DNA of 37,190 bases from Sideroxydans sp. (GCA_024636935.1 JAGXGC010000001.1:1-37190), one strand, 5' to 3'; shown: positions 1 through 9,458, numbered from the stretch's first letter. The notes: generated by a model not told the origin, from the letters alone. A program made the numbers and translations.

Positions 1-1
1 C

Positions 2-406
2 AAAGGGGAGTCCCCCTCCAAAGGCATGTTGCCTTATTCCACGGATTGGTTCATGAGCTGGCTGCCGAATATCCACTCTTCTTTGTTCATGGGAATCCAC
101 CAGTTCTTGGTGAAGAATGCGAATGTGTCAGGTGTCGAGGCACTGATCAAGAGTTACCGTTTATATCTGGAGCAGGCTGAAGTGACCGATGATGAGCCGA
201 CTTTGAGCATCACCCGTGCCTGGTTTCTGATCCGTTTCTTCGAGGCGGGCATGATGCAGCTGACGAGTTGCAAGGAATGCGGCGGTCAGTTTGTGGTGCA
301 TACCAACGAGTTATGTGATGAATATAGTTGTGGTATTTGTCGTCCTCCCTCGCGGGCTGGCAAGACCCGCAAGGCAGCACAGGCCGCCGCCGCCGCAATG
401 GCATGA
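2..406 (+). CDS. flhC: Flagellar master regulator FlhC, 3' part (gene starts upstream of window)
   Basis: FlhC pairs with FlhD in the FlhD4C2 activator that switches on class II flagellar promoters. The frame is open from base 2. The codons before the first in-frame ATG (base 26) already match the family, reading PSKGMLP like the PPPKGMLP stretch of E. coli FlhC, so the true start lies outside the window. The four zinc-binding cysteines are present as CKEC and CGIC (residues 82/85 and 102/105 counted from the ATG at 26). The segment STDWFMSW and the LYLEQ helix are also typical. The C-terminus is alanine-rich and ends soon after the PPSR motif, so the tail is shorter than in enterobacteria. 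Identification is firm; only the N-terminal third is missing. Confidence 0.95.
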   Translation, partial: KGESPSKGMLPYSTDWFMSWLPNIHSSLFMGIHQFLVKNANVSGVEALIKSYRLYLEQAEVTDDEPTLSITRAWFLIRFFEAGMMQLTSCKECGGQFVVHTNELCDEYSCGICRPPSRAGKTRKAAQAAAAAMA

Positions 407-440
407 TCGACTGTTAAATAGACTTGATGCAGATAATCCT

Positions 441-490
441 TCGCCGCTACCTCCGAGTCCATTTTCGGGTGTAGCGGCGATTTGCTTTGA
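441..490 (+). terminator. Probable flhC terminator hairpin
   Basis: A perfect 10-bp inverted repeat (441-450 TCGCCGCTAC with 471-480 GTAGCGGCGA) encloses a 20-base loop that can pair further (CCGA 453-456 with TCGG 465-468). It is followed by the T-rich stretch TTTGCTTT. It lies 34 bases after the flhC stop and before motA, as expected for a rho-independent terminator separating the two units. The T-run is interrupted, so termination may be partial. Confidence 0.55.
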
Positions 491-604
491 TGGTGTCGAA
501 AAGCTCGAATAGCTGTAGATATGCTGGTTTGTTCGGGTAATGAAGCCAAAATGCTCCTGCTAGGATACGATTGAGCCTTGGATAGGCATAAGTAGAGGTG
601 AACC

Positions 605-1459
605 ATGCTGGTGATTGTTGGATATTTGGTGGTATTGGGCGCAGTTTTTGGCGGTTACGCGATTGCCGGTGGCCATCTGGGGGGCTTGTACCAGCCAGTG
701 GAATTGCTGATGATCGGCGGCGGCGCCGGCGGTGCATTCTTGGTTGGCAACAACATGACTGCTATCAAGGCGACTTTAAAGTCCATCCCTACATTGTTCA
801 AAGGCGCCAAGTACAACAAGCAAACCTATATGGAGTTGATGGCGCTCATGTATGAGTTGCTCGGCAAGGTGCGCAAGGAAGGCATGATGTCCATTGAGGG
901 TGATGTGGAAACTCCCCACGAAAGCGCGATCTTCGCCAAATATCCCAAGATACTTGGTGACCATCATGTGGTGGAATTCATCACCGATTATCTACGCATC
1001 ATGGTCAGCGGAAACTTGAACGCGATGGAGATCGAGAACTTGATGGATGTGGAGATCGAGACCCATCACCATGAAGCGATGGTTCCCTCACATGTCATTG
1101 CTAAGCTGGGTGATGGTATGCCTGCATTCGGTATCGTTGCCGCAGTGATGGGCGTGGTGCACACCATGGAGTCGGTGGGTATTCCCCCGGCAGAGCTGGG
1201 TATCTTGATCGCGCATGCGCTGGTGGGAACCTTTTTAGGTATTTTGCTGGCTTACGGTTTTGTGGGGCCATTGGCCGGATTGTTGGAGCAGAAGGCGGAC
1301 GAGGAAAGCAAGATATATCAGGCGGCCAAGGTCGTACTGCTGGCAAATTTGAACGGGTATGCGCCGGCGATGGCAGTCGAGTTTGGCCGTAAGGTACTTA
1401 ATTCTGTTGACCGGCCAGGTTTCATCGAGCTGGAAGAGCACGTCAAGCAGAAACGCTGA
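605..1459 (+). CDS. motA: Flagellar motor stator protein MotA
   Basis: MotA forms, with MotB, the proton-conducting stator around the flagellar rotor. The 284-residue protein aligns position by position with E. coli MotA at its key sites: R90 and E98 in the cytoplasmic loop, which contact FliG, and P173 and P222 in the channel helices. Four membrane segments are visible, near residues 3-20, 33-50, 170-190 and 198-222. The start at 605 is preceded by an AGAGGTG ribosome site. The gene is followed after 19 bases by motB in the same direction, the usual operon. I found no convincing sigma-28 promoter in the 198 bases upstream. Confidence 0.96.
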   Translation: MLVIVGYLVVLGAVFGGYAIAGGHLGGLYQPVELLMIGGGAGGAFLVGNNMTAIKATLKSIPTLFKGAKYNKQTYMELMALMYELLGKVRKEGMMSIEGDVETPHESAIFAKYPKILGDHHVVEFITDYLRIMVSGNLNAMEIENLMDVEIETHHHEAMVPSHVIAKLGDGMPAFGIVAAVMGVVHTMESVGIPPAELGILIAHALVGTFLGILLAYGFVGPLAGLLEQKADEESKIYQAAKVVLLANLNGYAPAMAVEFGRKVLNSVDRPGFIELEEHVKQKR

Positions 1460-1478
1460 TTTGAGATGCCTTTGAATC

Positions 1479-2507
1479 ATGAGTGAAGACAAGAACAAAC
1501 GCCCCATCGTCATCAAGCGCATCAAAAAGGTGGCGGGCGGTCATCATGGCGGTGCATGGAAGATCGCATATGCCGACTTCGTGACGGCAATGATGGCGTT
1601 CTTTCTGTTGATGTGGTTGCTGGGTTCGACGGCTAAGGGTGATCTGGTGGGCATCGCGGAGTATTTTAAGACGCCCCTCAAAGTGGCACTGATGGGCGGC
1701 TCGGGAAGCGGTGATAGCTCCAGCATAATCAAGGGCGGCGGTCAGGATCTGACACGTACGGAAGGCCAGGTGAAGAAGGGGGAGATACCGGCCGAGAAGA
1801 AGATCATCAATCTGAAAGCTGCCAAACAGGAATTCCTGCGGCTGGAGGCGAAGAAAGAGATCGATCAGTTGCGACAGTTAAAGAAGAATATTGAAGCGGC
1901 CATAGAAAACAACAAGAAGCTTGAGAAATTCAAGAACCAGATATTGCTGGATCTGACAACGGAAGGGCTGCGCATCCAGATCGTGGATGAAAAGAACCGT
2001 CCCATGTTCCAAAGCGGCAGTGCGCAACTCGAAGATTACACGCGCGATATTCTGCGCGAGATCGGCAAAACGTTGAACGAGATGCCGAACAAGGTCAGCC
2101 TGTCAGGTCATACAGATGCGCAACCCTTCGGTGCAAGGGGAGGGCGATACAGCAACTGGGAACTATCGGCTGACCGCGCCAACGCATCGCGCCGTGAATT
2201 GATCTCCGGCGGTCTTGTAGATGACAAGATTGTGCGAGTGGTCGGACTTTCTTCAGCAGTGTTGTTCGACAAAGAAGAGCCGCTGAATCCGATCAATCGA
2301 CGTATCAGCATCATCGTGATGAACAAGAAGGCTGAAGAGGCGGCACAACAGGATGGCGGTACGGTGCAGATTGATGCCGAGAATGGAGATGCGGTTGATA
2401 CGTTAGGTGCTTCAGGAGTCAAGGCGGCCTCTTCAGAGATGGTTCCGGCCACGAATGGGGGGCAAGGAACCCCGCCACAAGAGACTTTGCCTGAGGGTAT
2501 GAATTAA
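1479..2507 (+). CDS. motB: Flagellar motor protein MotB
   Basis: MotB anchors the stator to peptidoglycan and carries the proton-binding aspartate. The 342-residue protein has a basic cytoplasmic N-terminus and one membrane helix (about 30-49) with the essential aspartate D33 in the motif YADF. A lysine/glutamate-rich linker follows, then a C-terminal OmpA-like peptidoglycan-binding domain (about 175-285) with SGHTDAQPF and NWELSADRA motifs. The last 60 residues are acidic and low in complexity. It directly follows motA. The ribosome site before the ATG is weak, which suggests translational coupling to motA. Confidence 0.96.
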   Translation: MSEDKNKRPIVIKRIKKVAGGHHGGAWKIAYADFVTAMMAFFLLMWLLGSTAKGDLVGIAEYFKTPLKVALMGGSGSGDSSSIIKGGGQDLTRTEGQVKKGEIPAEKKIINLKAAKQEFLRLEAKKEIDQLRQLKKNIEAAIENNKKLEKFKNQILLDLTTEGLRIQIVDEKNRPMFQSGSAQLEDYTRDILREIGKTLNEMPNKVSLSGHTDAQPFGARGGRYSNWELSADRANASRRELISGGLVDDKIVRVVGLSSAVLFDKEEPLNPINRRISIIVMNKKAEEAAQQDGGTVQIDAENGDAVDTLGASGVKAASSEMVPATNGGQGTPPQETLPEGMN

Positions 2508-2568
2508 AGAAGCATGGGAAACAGCCGTTAGCTAGCTACAGACGACAAAAATCGTAGGGGGAATAAAA

Positions 2569-4194
2569 ATGAATAAATGGTGGAGCAAACTTTCACTGAA
2601 GAGCAAACTTCAGATACCTATCCAACTGATTCTGTTGGCTATCATGGTGCTCGCGCAGCGTTCGGCATTGAACACTTTTGAAGAGCGAATCCTTGAGGAG
2701 GCGCGCCAAAAGGCGGTTGTTTCTGCAGATGGTGTGCTGAACGGACTCAATATGTTGATGCTTAACGGCATCATCAGTGATGCAGATCAGCGCAAGCTGT
2801 ATGTGGAGAAGATGGGGGCTTCGAACAGGGTCCTCAATCTTCGCGTGATGCGCCATACACCGGTTATCGAGCAGTTCGGTCCCGGTTTGCCTTCAGAGAT
2901 GGCAAAGGATGAGATGGACAAGGAAGTGTTGGCCACCGGAAAGCAACAGACGCGCGTAGAAAAGCAGGGTGACCTGCATACGTTACGTGTCGTCGTACCG
3001 TTCATCGCTCAGGCTGATTTCCGAGGCACCAACTGTTTGATGTGTCACATCGTGCCTGAAGGTTCGGTGAACGGTGCGGCCAGCATTACACTTGATGTTT
3101 CCGAAGAATTCGACTTGATGGCTCATGCGAACACAGTGCTGTGGGGCATACAGATCGCGATTCAGGTGTTCCTGTATTTCATGATCGGCTGGCTGATCAG
3201 TTTCGTCACCGGTCCGACACGCACGTTGCAGCAGGCTATGCTGGCCATGCAGGCGACAGGTGACCTATCTAGGCGCGTGCCGGTGAATACGGAAGACGAA
3301 GTAGGGCAGACCGTGCGAGCATTCAATGCGCTTGCCAACAATTTCCAGTCGATCGTTTCGCAGGTGGATGGGCAGGCCTCGCAAGTGGCGAGTGCAGCAC
3401 ATTCCCTATCTGGGGATGCCGCCACGCTTGCTACGAGTGTGAAGAATCAGAGTGATGCTGCCACAGTAGTTGCGAGTGCTGTTTCACAGGTCAGCGACAG
3501 TATCGGGCAGGTTGCGGAAAGCACCGGCCGGGTAGCCAAGCTGTCGCATGAAAGTCTGGCGCGTGCCAACCGTGGCCAGGAAAGCTTGCAGGATATGGTG
3601 CAGGAATTGAGTAATGTCGAACGCGCTGTAGAAGAGATAGCCAACTCGGTCAACCAGTTCGTGGCTAATACACAGAGCATCACCAGCATGACACAACAGG
3701 TGCGAGACATCGCCGAGCAGACCAATCTGCTCGCACTGAATGCGGCGATTGAGGCTGCACGTGCTGGTGAGCAGGGACGCGGTTTCGCCGTTGTGGCAGA
3801 CGAGGTGCGCAAGCTGGCCGAGAAATCTGCGCAGTCTGCAACCCAGATCGATGAGGTGACGCAATCCCTAGGGAGTCAGTCCGAGCAGGTCGAGCGTACG
3901 GTGCAAAGCGGTATGAGTGCATTGCAGACCAGCCAGGCGCATGTGAATGACGTGACCAAAATATTGATCGAATCCAACAAATCAGTTGGCGGGGTGAATG
4001 ACGGTCTGGAAGAGATATCTCGTTCCATCAATTCGCAGCGCGATGCTGCGCAGGAGATCGCCCGCAACGTGGAGAACATCGCTGCCATGGCTGAGCAAAG
4101 CAATGCCGTGGTGCAACGCACGGTGTCATCTGCGCAAACGATGGAGCAGGTTGCCGAAAGCCTGAAATCGACAGTGGGCAAATTCAAGGTGTGA
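2569..4194 (+). CDS. Methyl-accepting chemotaxis protein with periplasmic c-heme motif
   Basis: This 541-residue receptor has a first membrane helix (about 15-32), a periplasmic domain, a second helix (about 189-212), a HAMP domain (about 213-266) and a signalling domain whose tip (about 381-416) has the canonical [18 protein letters not shown] sequence. Near the end of the periplasmic domain is CLMCH (C156, C159, H160), a CXXCH site for covalent heme c attachment. Known family precedent is the Geobacter heme-c chemoreceptor sensor domain (GSU0935/GSU0582 type). The role is therefore inferred to be redox or gas sensing that feeds CheA. The ribosome site is AGGGGG. The next gene has a homologous periplasmic domain, so the pair probably arose by duplication. 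No C-terminal CheR-tethering pentapeptide is seen. Confidence 0.9.
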   Translation: MNKWWSKLSLKSKLQIPIQLILLAIMVLAQRSALNTFEERILEEARQKAVVSADGVLNGLNMLMLNGIISDADQRKLYVEKMGASNRVLNLRVMRHTPVIEQFGPGLPSEMAKDEMDKEVLATGKQQTRVEKQGDLHTLRVVVPFIAQADFRGTNCLMCHIVPEGSVNGAASITLDVSEEFDLMAHANTVLWGIQIAIQVFLYFMIGWLISFVTGPTRTLQQAMLAMQATGDLSRRVPVNTEDEVGQTVRAFNALANNFQSIVSQVDGQASQVASAAHSLSGDAATLATSVKNQSDAATVVASAVSQVSDSIGQVAESTGRVAKLSHESLARANRGQESLQDMVQELSNVERAVEEIANSVNQFVANTQSITSMTQQVRDIAEQTNLLALNAAIEAARAGEQGRGFAVVADEVRKLAEKSAQSATQIDEVTQSLGSQSEQVERTVQSGMSALQTSQAHVNDVTKILIESNKSVGGVNDGLEEISRSINSQRDAAQEIARNVENIAAMAEQSNAVVQRTVSSAQTMEQVAESLKSTVGKFKV

Positions 4195-4221
4195 TGCCAC
4201 GCCAGAAACAGGAGAAAGAAC

Positions 4222-6306
4222 GTGCAAAATAAAAACGCATATGTGTCACAGAAAGAGGTCCCCTTTCAGGATGGAGAGGTGCTGATTTCCAAGACCGATA
4301 CCAAAGGCATCCTCACTTACTGTAATGATGCTTTCGAGCGGATATCTGGCTATTCACGTGAAGAATTGATCGGCAAGAGTCATAACATCGTTCGCCATCC
4401 GGATATGCCGAAACAGGCGTTCAAGTGGCTCTGGGATACCTTGAAAGCTGAACGTCCATGGCGCGGGTTGGTCAAGAATAGATGTAAAAGTGGTGACCAC
4501 TATTGGGTGCGTGCCACGGTGGCCCCTATTATGGAAGGTGGCAGCATCGTCGGATACGTCTCTGTGCGTCGACCACCTACACGCGCACAGATTGCTGAGG
4601 CGGAATCTCTGTATCGCGATTTAAATCAACATAGCGGGGAAGTCGTTTCACGCTTTGAGCGTTTTAAGATCAAGAACTGGTCTTTGAAAACCAAATTGCA
4701 AGCGGCAATCCAGATCCCACTGCTGCTCATCCTGACTGTGGCACAGATGTACCTGACAGGGAGCATGCAGGATGAAGCGATGCTTCAGGCTGAATCCAAG
4801 GGAACGCAGATCGCTACCCAGATCATCGACAACGCGAACATGTTGATGGTGACTGGTCAGATCGGGATGGAAGAAAATCGCAAGTTACTGCTCGAGAAAG
4901 TCACCGCCTCGGGGCATGTGAAATCTGCGGTCATTCTGCGCTCTGATCTATTGGTATCACAATACGGCGCAGGTTCGCCCGAGCAGAAAGTTAAGGATGA
5001 TGTGCAGCGCGAGGTTTTAAAATCCGGACAAGCTCAGGTGATATTCGGAAAAGACAATGCCGGTTCACCGGTCATGCGCATCATCACGCCTTATCTGGCC
5101 AGCAAGGACTTCCACGGCACTGATTGCACTTTATGCCATGCAGGACCTGACAATTGGGTGACTGGCGCGTCCGATGTTTCGATCGATCTCAAAGAAGACT
5201 TCGAGCGCATCGATTCGATGGAAATGAAAGTGCTGGCTGGGCAGATCGTCTTGCAGTTATTCCTGTTCTTCTTCATTGGATATTGTGTGGATCGATTCAT
5301 TCATCGCCCGTTGTCGCAGGTGGAGAAAGAGTTTCGCAATATCATGGAAGGGAATCTGGATACTGAACTGGATATCACCATTCAAGACGAGATGGGCTCG
5401 CTGTTGTGCGCGATCCAGACTATGCAGACTTATCTACGTACCATGGTGGATGAGATTGTCACGCCGGTAAGCAAGATGCGAGAGCGTGTGCGGGCTGTTG
5501 ACGAGAAGGTCGGCGTGGTGGCGAACAACGCGGTGACCGAACAGGAGCAGATCCAGAGCATAGCGGCGACCATGGAGGAATTTAGCCAGTCCATCGCGGA
5601 AGTGGCGAACATGGCGGCCGACTCGTTGACCGAGATGAAACGTACCCAGAGCATCGTCGAGCAGAACGACAAGAATATGGGTCTGAGTATCGATGCGACT
5701 ACCAAGGTTGCAGAAACAGTGCAACGTTCCAGTAAGACGATCTCCGATCTTGGTGTTTCCATCGAGCGTATCGGGAAAATTGCAAACACGATCAAAGAGA
5801 TCGCGGATCAGACCAACTTGCTGGCATTGAATGCCGCCATCGAAGCGGCACGGGCAGGTGAGCAGGGTCGCGGTTTTGCGGTGGTGGCGGACGAGGTGCG
5901 CAAGTTGGCGGAAAGAACTGCTTCCAGCACCAAGGACATCACCAAGACCATCGCCGATATCACGTCGATTTCAGAAGAAGCTGTCAAGTCCATGGGCGAG
6001 GCAGTGACCGAGGTGGAGAGCGGCATCAAACTCATTCGAAGCAACGGCGAGCAACTGAAGGAAGTGATGGAAGCGACGATCAGCATGTCGCAGCGTATCG
6101 ATCACATCACCGTATCCTCCAAGGAGCAGTCGGAGGCGGGTGAGAATGTGGCCAAGAGTCTGGAGCAGATCACTGGACTGGTGGATGAAAATGCGCAGTC
6201 GTCGCAGGCGACGCGCGCTGCGGCGGTAGAATTGGCAAAATCGGCCGATGAATTAAGCAAAGCAGGTTATCCGCTTACCAAGTGTGGCATGCGGAACCGT
6301 GGCTGA
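4222..6306 (+). CDS. Chemoreceptor with Aer-type FAD PAS domain plus periplasmic c-heme motif
   Basis: This 694-residue protein starts at a GTG with AGGAG seven bases upstream. Its N-terminal PAS domain (about 18-118) keeps the Aer FAD-pocket residues: N35, R58, H59, D61, W71 and W80, and a GDHYWVRA strand. Then come a membrane helix (about 163-180), a periplasmic domain homologous to that of the previous receptor with CTLCH (C302, C305, H306), a second helix (about 336-357), HAMP, and a signalling domain with the conserved tip at about 527-565. It should therefore carry two redox groups, FAD inside the cell and heme c outside. The extreme C-terminus may be altered by a one-base indel near 6259. 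Ligand and signal polarity are unknown. Confidence 0.9.
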   Translation: MQNKNAYVSQKEVPFQDGEVLISKTDTKGILTYCNDAFERISGYSREELIGKSHNIVRHPDMPKQAFKWLWDTLKAERPWRGLVKNRCKSGDHYWVRATVAPIMEGGSIVGYVSVRRPPTRAQIAEAESLYRDLNQHSGEVVSRFERFKIKNWSLKTKLQAAIQIPLLLILTVAQMYLTGSMQDEAMLQAESKGTQIATQIIDNANMLMVTGQIGMEENRKLLLEKVTASGHVKSAVILRSDLLVSQYGAGSPEQKVKDDVQREVLKSGQAQVIFGKDNAGSPVMRIITPYLASKDFHGTDCTLCHAGPDNWVTGASDVSIDLKEDFERIDSMEMKVLAGQIVLQLFLFFFIGYCVDRFIHRPLSQVEKEFRNIMEGNLDTELDITIQDEMGSLLCAIQTMQTYLRTMVDEIVTPVSKMRERVRAVDEKVGVVANNAVTEQEQIQSIAATMEEFSQSIAEVANMAADSLTEMKRTQSIVEQNDKNMGLSIDATTKVAETVQRSSKTISDLGVSIERIGKIANTIKEIADQTNLLALNAAIEAARAGEQGRGFAVVADEVRKLAERTASSTKDITKTIADITSISEEAVKSMGEAVTEVESGIKLIRSNGEQLKEVMEATISMSQRIDHITVSSKEQSEAGENVAKSLEQITGLVDENAQSSQATRAAAVELAKSADELSKAGYPLTKCGMRNRG

Positions 6307-6320
6307 GCGAGGAGAGCGTA

Positions 6321-7265
6321 ATGTCTGAACTGTTAAAAAATATCGATGCGCGTACCAAGCTGGCGGGTACCAACAAGCTGGAGATCCTGATGTTTTCGCT
6401 GGGCAAGGATCTGCGTACCGCCCGCGAGGAGACCTTCGGCATCAACGTGTTCAAGGTGCGCGAAGTGATGCGTATCCCAGAGATCACTCGTGCACCTGAG
6501 ATGCCGCCCTCGGTAGAAGGAATGGTGAGTCTGCGCGGTGCGTTGGTACCTGTAATCGATCTTTCCAAATACATCGGTATGGAATCGGACAGTAAACCGG
6601 GCATCATGATCGTTACCGAATACAACGGTCATACCCAAGGGTTTCTTGTGAAGTCGGTGGACAACATCTTGCGTCTTGACTGGTCTGCGATGCGAGTACC
6701 GCCCGAGATGCTGGTGGCTGAGATGGGGGGGTTGGTGACTGCCATCACTGAGTTGAAAGACAAGCGCTTGGTGATGATGTTGGACGTAGAGAAAGTGCTG
6801 GCAGAGACGGGGCATTTTGGCTCTGATGAGATGATCTTCAAGGCAGTCCAACCTATCAACAAAGAGAATCGCACTGTGTTCTTTGCCGACGACTCATCTG
6901 TCGCACGTAACCAGATTGCTCGTACGCTAGAGGCGATGGGTGTCAAGTCCATCTCTGCTATCAATGGGCGCAAGGCATGGGAAGAGTTGGCGCGGATGGC
7001 GGACTATGCAGAATCATCCAATACGCCCTTGAAAGAGATGGTGCAGGTGATTCTGACCGATGTCGAGATGCCCGAGATGGACGGCTACATGCTGACGCGG
7101 AAGATCAAGGCCGACAAACGGTTTAACGGTATTCCGGTGCTGATGCATTCTTCGCTGTCTAGCAACTCCAACCAGCAGTTGGGCAAGGCGGTGGGGGTGG
7201 ATGAGTATGTGCCCAAGTTCGAGCCGCAAAAATTATCGCAGACGTTGGCGCGTCTGCTGGGATAA
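6321..7265 (+). CDS. cheV: Chemotaxis coupling protein CheV (first copy)
   Basis: CheV joins receptors to CheA through a CheW-like domain and adjusts coupling by phosphorylation of a C-terminal receiver. The 314-residue product has the CheW-like domain at about 20-165 (GINVFKVREV, SLRGALVPVIDL) and a receiver at about 184-312 with D190/D191, the phospho-acceptor D247 in LTDVEMPEMDGY, and K299. I start it at the ATG at 6321 because a GAGGAGAG ribosome site lies just before it; the frame is open further upstream to 6282, but that would overlap the receptor. It is followed 11 bases later by a second cheV. Confidence 0.94.
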   Translation: MSELLKNIDARTKLAGTNKLEILMFSLGKDLRTAREETFGINVFKVREVMRIPEITRAPEMPPSVEGMVSLRGALVPVIDLSKYIGMESDSKPGIMIVTEYNGHTQGFLVKSVDNILRLDWSAMRVPPEMLVAEMGGLVTAITELKDKRLVMMLDVEKVLAETGHFGSDEMIFKAVQPINKENRTVFFADDSSVARNQIARTLEAMGVKSISAINGRKAWEELARMADYAESSNTPLKEMVQVILTDVEMPEMDGYMLTRKIKADKRFNGIPVLMHSSLSSNSNQQLGKAVGVDEYVPKFEPQKLSQTLARLLG

Positions 7266-7276
7266 GGGGGTTCAAG

Positions 7277-8227
7277 ATGGCTTATAACGAAGACATGCTG
7301 GCATCCAGTCAAGACGACGGTCTGCTTGATCATATCAATGCGCGCACGAATCTGGCGGGCACCAACAAGATGGAGATTCTGCTGTTCAATCTGGGAACAG
7401 AGGAAAAGTTCGGCATCAATGTGTTCAAGGTTAAAGAAGTGTCGCAAGCCGGCAAGATCACACGCACCCCCAACATGCCGCAGGGGGTGGACGGTATCAT
7501 CAGCTTGCGCGGTCACGTGATGCCGGTGTTGAACCTGGCGAAGTTCATCGGGGTACACGAAGAAGAACCCCACCAGACCATGATGGTGGCTGAATATAAC
7601 AATCACATCCTCGGATTTCTGGTGAAGGACGTAGATAGGATCATCCGTGTTGACTGGGATAAGGTGCGCCCGACCGAAGGCATGCTGTCGGACAAAGACG
7701 CGCTGATCACAGCCATCACCAATCTTGATGACGGATCTCTGGTTTCTATCCTCGATGTTGAGCAGATACTTTCCAATGCCTTTGGTGAAGCGATCGTTGG
7801 CAACGTTGAGCGTATCGAATCCCCGCATGATCTTTGCGTGTTCTTTGCGGACGATTCTATGGTGGCTCGTCGCAAGATCGCAGAAGTGCTGGACCGTATG
7901 GGTGTCAAGCACATTCAGTCCAGCAATGGCCAAGAAGCATGGGATCGTTTGCGATCGATGGCGGATGCCGCGCAAAGCAGCGGGCAGAATCTGCATGATC
8001 AGATCCAGGTCATTTTGACTGACGCTGAGATGCCAGCCATGGATGGTTATGTGCTAACCCAGTACATCAAGAATGACAGACGTTTTGAAGGTATCCCAGT
8101 CGTGATGCACTCATCTCTTTCATCCGATGCAAATCGTGCGATGGGTACCCGAGTGGGTGTGGATTACTACGTGCCGAAGTTCGACTCGATGGTGTTGTCG
8201 TCCACCTTGAGGCCGTTGCTGACATAA
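7277..8227 (+). CDS. cheV: Chemotaxis coupling protein CheV (second copy)
   Basis: This second CheV of 316 residues lies tandem to the first and shares the motif ARTNLAGTNKMEIL, the CheW-like core (GINVFKVKEV, SLRGHVMPVLNL) and a receiver with D192/D193 and phospho-acceptor D249 in LTDAEMPAMDGY. Compared with the first copy it has an 11-residue longer N-terminus and lacks a short insertion before GINVF. The ribosome site is AAGGGGG, just after the previous stop. The copies are clearly diverged in the CheW-like part, so they may serve different receptors; this is inference. Confidence 0.94.
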   Translation: MAYNEDMLASSQDDGLLDHINARTNLAGTNKMEILLFNLGTEEKFGINVFKVKEVSQAGKITRTPNMPQGVDGIISLRGHVMPVLNLAKFIGVHEEEPHQTMMVAEYNNHILGFLVKDVDRIIRVDWDKVRPTEGMLSDKDALITAITNLDDGSLVSILDVEQILSNAFGEAIVGNVERIESPHDLCVFFADDSMVARRKIAEVLDRMGVKHIQSSNGQEAWDRLRSMADAAQSSGQNLHDQIQVILTDAEMPAMDGYVLTQYIKNDRRFEGIPVVMHSSLSSDANRAMGTRVGVDYYVPKFDSMVLSSTLRPLLT

Positions 8228-8260
8228 CAAGCTGTATTGAAGTTGTATTAGGAGATTGAA

Positions 8261-8659
8261 ATGGGCATAGAAAACACAAAATTTTTGGTGGTGGATGATT
8301 TCTCCACGATGCGACGCATCGTGCGTAATCTCCTTAAGGAACTGGGTTTCGTCAACGTACAGGAGGCGGAAGACGGTGTGGATGCGCTGAATAAATTGCG
8401 CGGTGAGCCTTTCGAATTCGTGGTCTCGGACTGGAATATGCCGAATATGACCGGTATCGAGTTGCTGCGTGCCATTCGTGCAGACGCCTCACTCAAACAT
8501 TTGCCGGTATTGATGGTGACGGCAGAGGCGAAGAAAGAGAACATCATCGAAGCTGCCCAGGCAGGTGCATCGGGATACGTGGTGAAGCCATTCACCGCCG
8601 CCACCCTGGACGAAAAATTGAAAAAAATATTTGCGGCCAACCCGCATCTGAATAAGTGA
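8261..8659 (+). CDS. cheY: Chemotaxis response regulator CheY
   Basis: CheY is the diffusible receiver that, once phosphorylated by CheA, binds the flagellar switch protein FliM. The 132-residue single-domain protein has every active-site residue at the E. coli number: D12, D13, D57 (phospho-acceptor, SDWNMPNM), T87, Y106 and K109. The ribosome site is TAGGAGA. cheZ follows after 8 bases, the enterobacterial-style cheY-cheZ arrangement, so the signal is switched off by a dedicated phosphatase. Confidence 0.97.
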   Translation: MGIENTKFLVVDDFSTMRRIVRNLLKELGFVNVQEAEDGVDALNKLRGEPFEFVVSDWNMPNMTGIELLRAIRADASLKHLPVLMVTAEAKKENIIEAAQAGASGYVVKPFTAATLDEKLKKIFAANPHLNK

Positions 8660-8667
8660 GGTGAATC

Positions 8668-9390
8668 ATGGCAAATCCAGCAAATAACGATTCTGACGAT
8701 CTCGAAGCATTATTCGACAGCATCATCTCGGCAAATACGGATGAACCCAAGGCTCCAGCCAAGGTGATTCAGTTTAATGCAGATGCGGAACCTGCAAAGG
8801 TCATTAATCAAGTCGGCCAGATGGCGCGCAAGCTGCACGACACATTACGCGAGTTGGGTTTGGATAAGGGGATCGAAAAGGCGACTGCCACCATCCCTGA
8901 TGCACGTGATCGCCTCAACTATGTGGCGACCTTGACGCAGCAGGCAGCGGAGCGCGTGCTGAATGCGACCGAGTCAGCCCAGCCGTTGGTCGACAAAATG
9001 GGGGACGAATCTCAGCGTCTGGCCATGCAGTGGGATTTGCTGTTCCAGAAGAAGCTGGATGTAAAACAGTTCAAGGATCTTGTTACTCAGACGCATGCCC
9101 ACCTGCATGAGGCACCCAAACAAGGCAAGGAAGTAAATGCCTATCTTCTGGAAATCATGATGGCACAGGATTTCCAGGATCTGACCGGGCAAGTGATCAA
9201 GAAGATCATCCAGCTAACGCAAGAGATGGAAACGCAACTGGTCGAGTTGCTGCTGGAGAACGCACCCGCTGCGGTGAGGGCGGAGAACGCCGGTTTGCTG
9301 AATGGTCCAGTGATCAGCGCAGCAGGCAGAGATGATGTGGTCACCAACCAGGATCAGGTAGACGATCTTTTGGAGAGTTTAGGATTTTAA
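8668..9390 (+). CDS. cheZ: CheY-phosphate phosphatase CheZ
   Basis: CheZ speeds dephosphorylation of CheY-P. The 240-residue protein has an acidic N-terminus, a long helical hairpin (about 45-195) with the catalytic motif QDLTGQ (D171 and Q175, equivalent to D143 and Q147 of E. coli), and the C-terminal CheY-binding tail DDLLESLGF. It is slightly longer than the E. coli protein, mostly at the N-terminus. It is translationally close to cheY. A 105-base gap with two hairpins separates it from cheA. Confidence 0.96.
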   Translation: MANPANNDSDDLEALFDSIISANTDEPKAPAKVIQFNADAEPAKVINQVGQMARKLHDTLRELGLDKGIEKATATIPDARDRLNYVATLTQQAAERVLNATESAQPLVDKMGDESQRLAMQWDLLFQKKLDVKQFKDLVTQTHAHLHEAPKQGKEVNAYLLEIMMAQDFQDLTGQVIKKIIQLTQEMETQLVELLLENAPAAVRAENAGLLNGPVISAAGRDDVVTNQDQVDDLLESLGF

Positions 9391-9458
9391 TGTGGGGCAG
9401 CCTTTAGTTCGGCGCCCTACATCGTAATGCAAGCTGACTTGTCGGACTGTAGTCCGAC
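9391..9458. repeat. Pair of adjacent hairpins, REP-like, between cheZ and cheA
   Basis: Starting immediately after the cheZ stop, 9391-9421 forms a 11-pair stem (TGTGGGGC, bulged A, GCC with GGC, GCCCTACA; one G-T pair) around the loop TTTAGTTC. Twenty bases later, 9441-9458 forms a perfect 7-bp stem GTCGGAC/GTCCGAC with loop TGTA. Neither has a T-run. Paired hairpins with such arms resemble repetitive extragenic palindromes, which are common in proteobacteria. Only one copy is in this window, so its repetitive nature is untested. Confidence 0.5.

Noticed and set aside
407-604. Sigma-28 promoter for motA (TTAAATAG ... GCAGATAA near 413-436)
   Set aside because: The elements are only 10 bases apart against about 15 expected, and they lie before a terminator hairpin.
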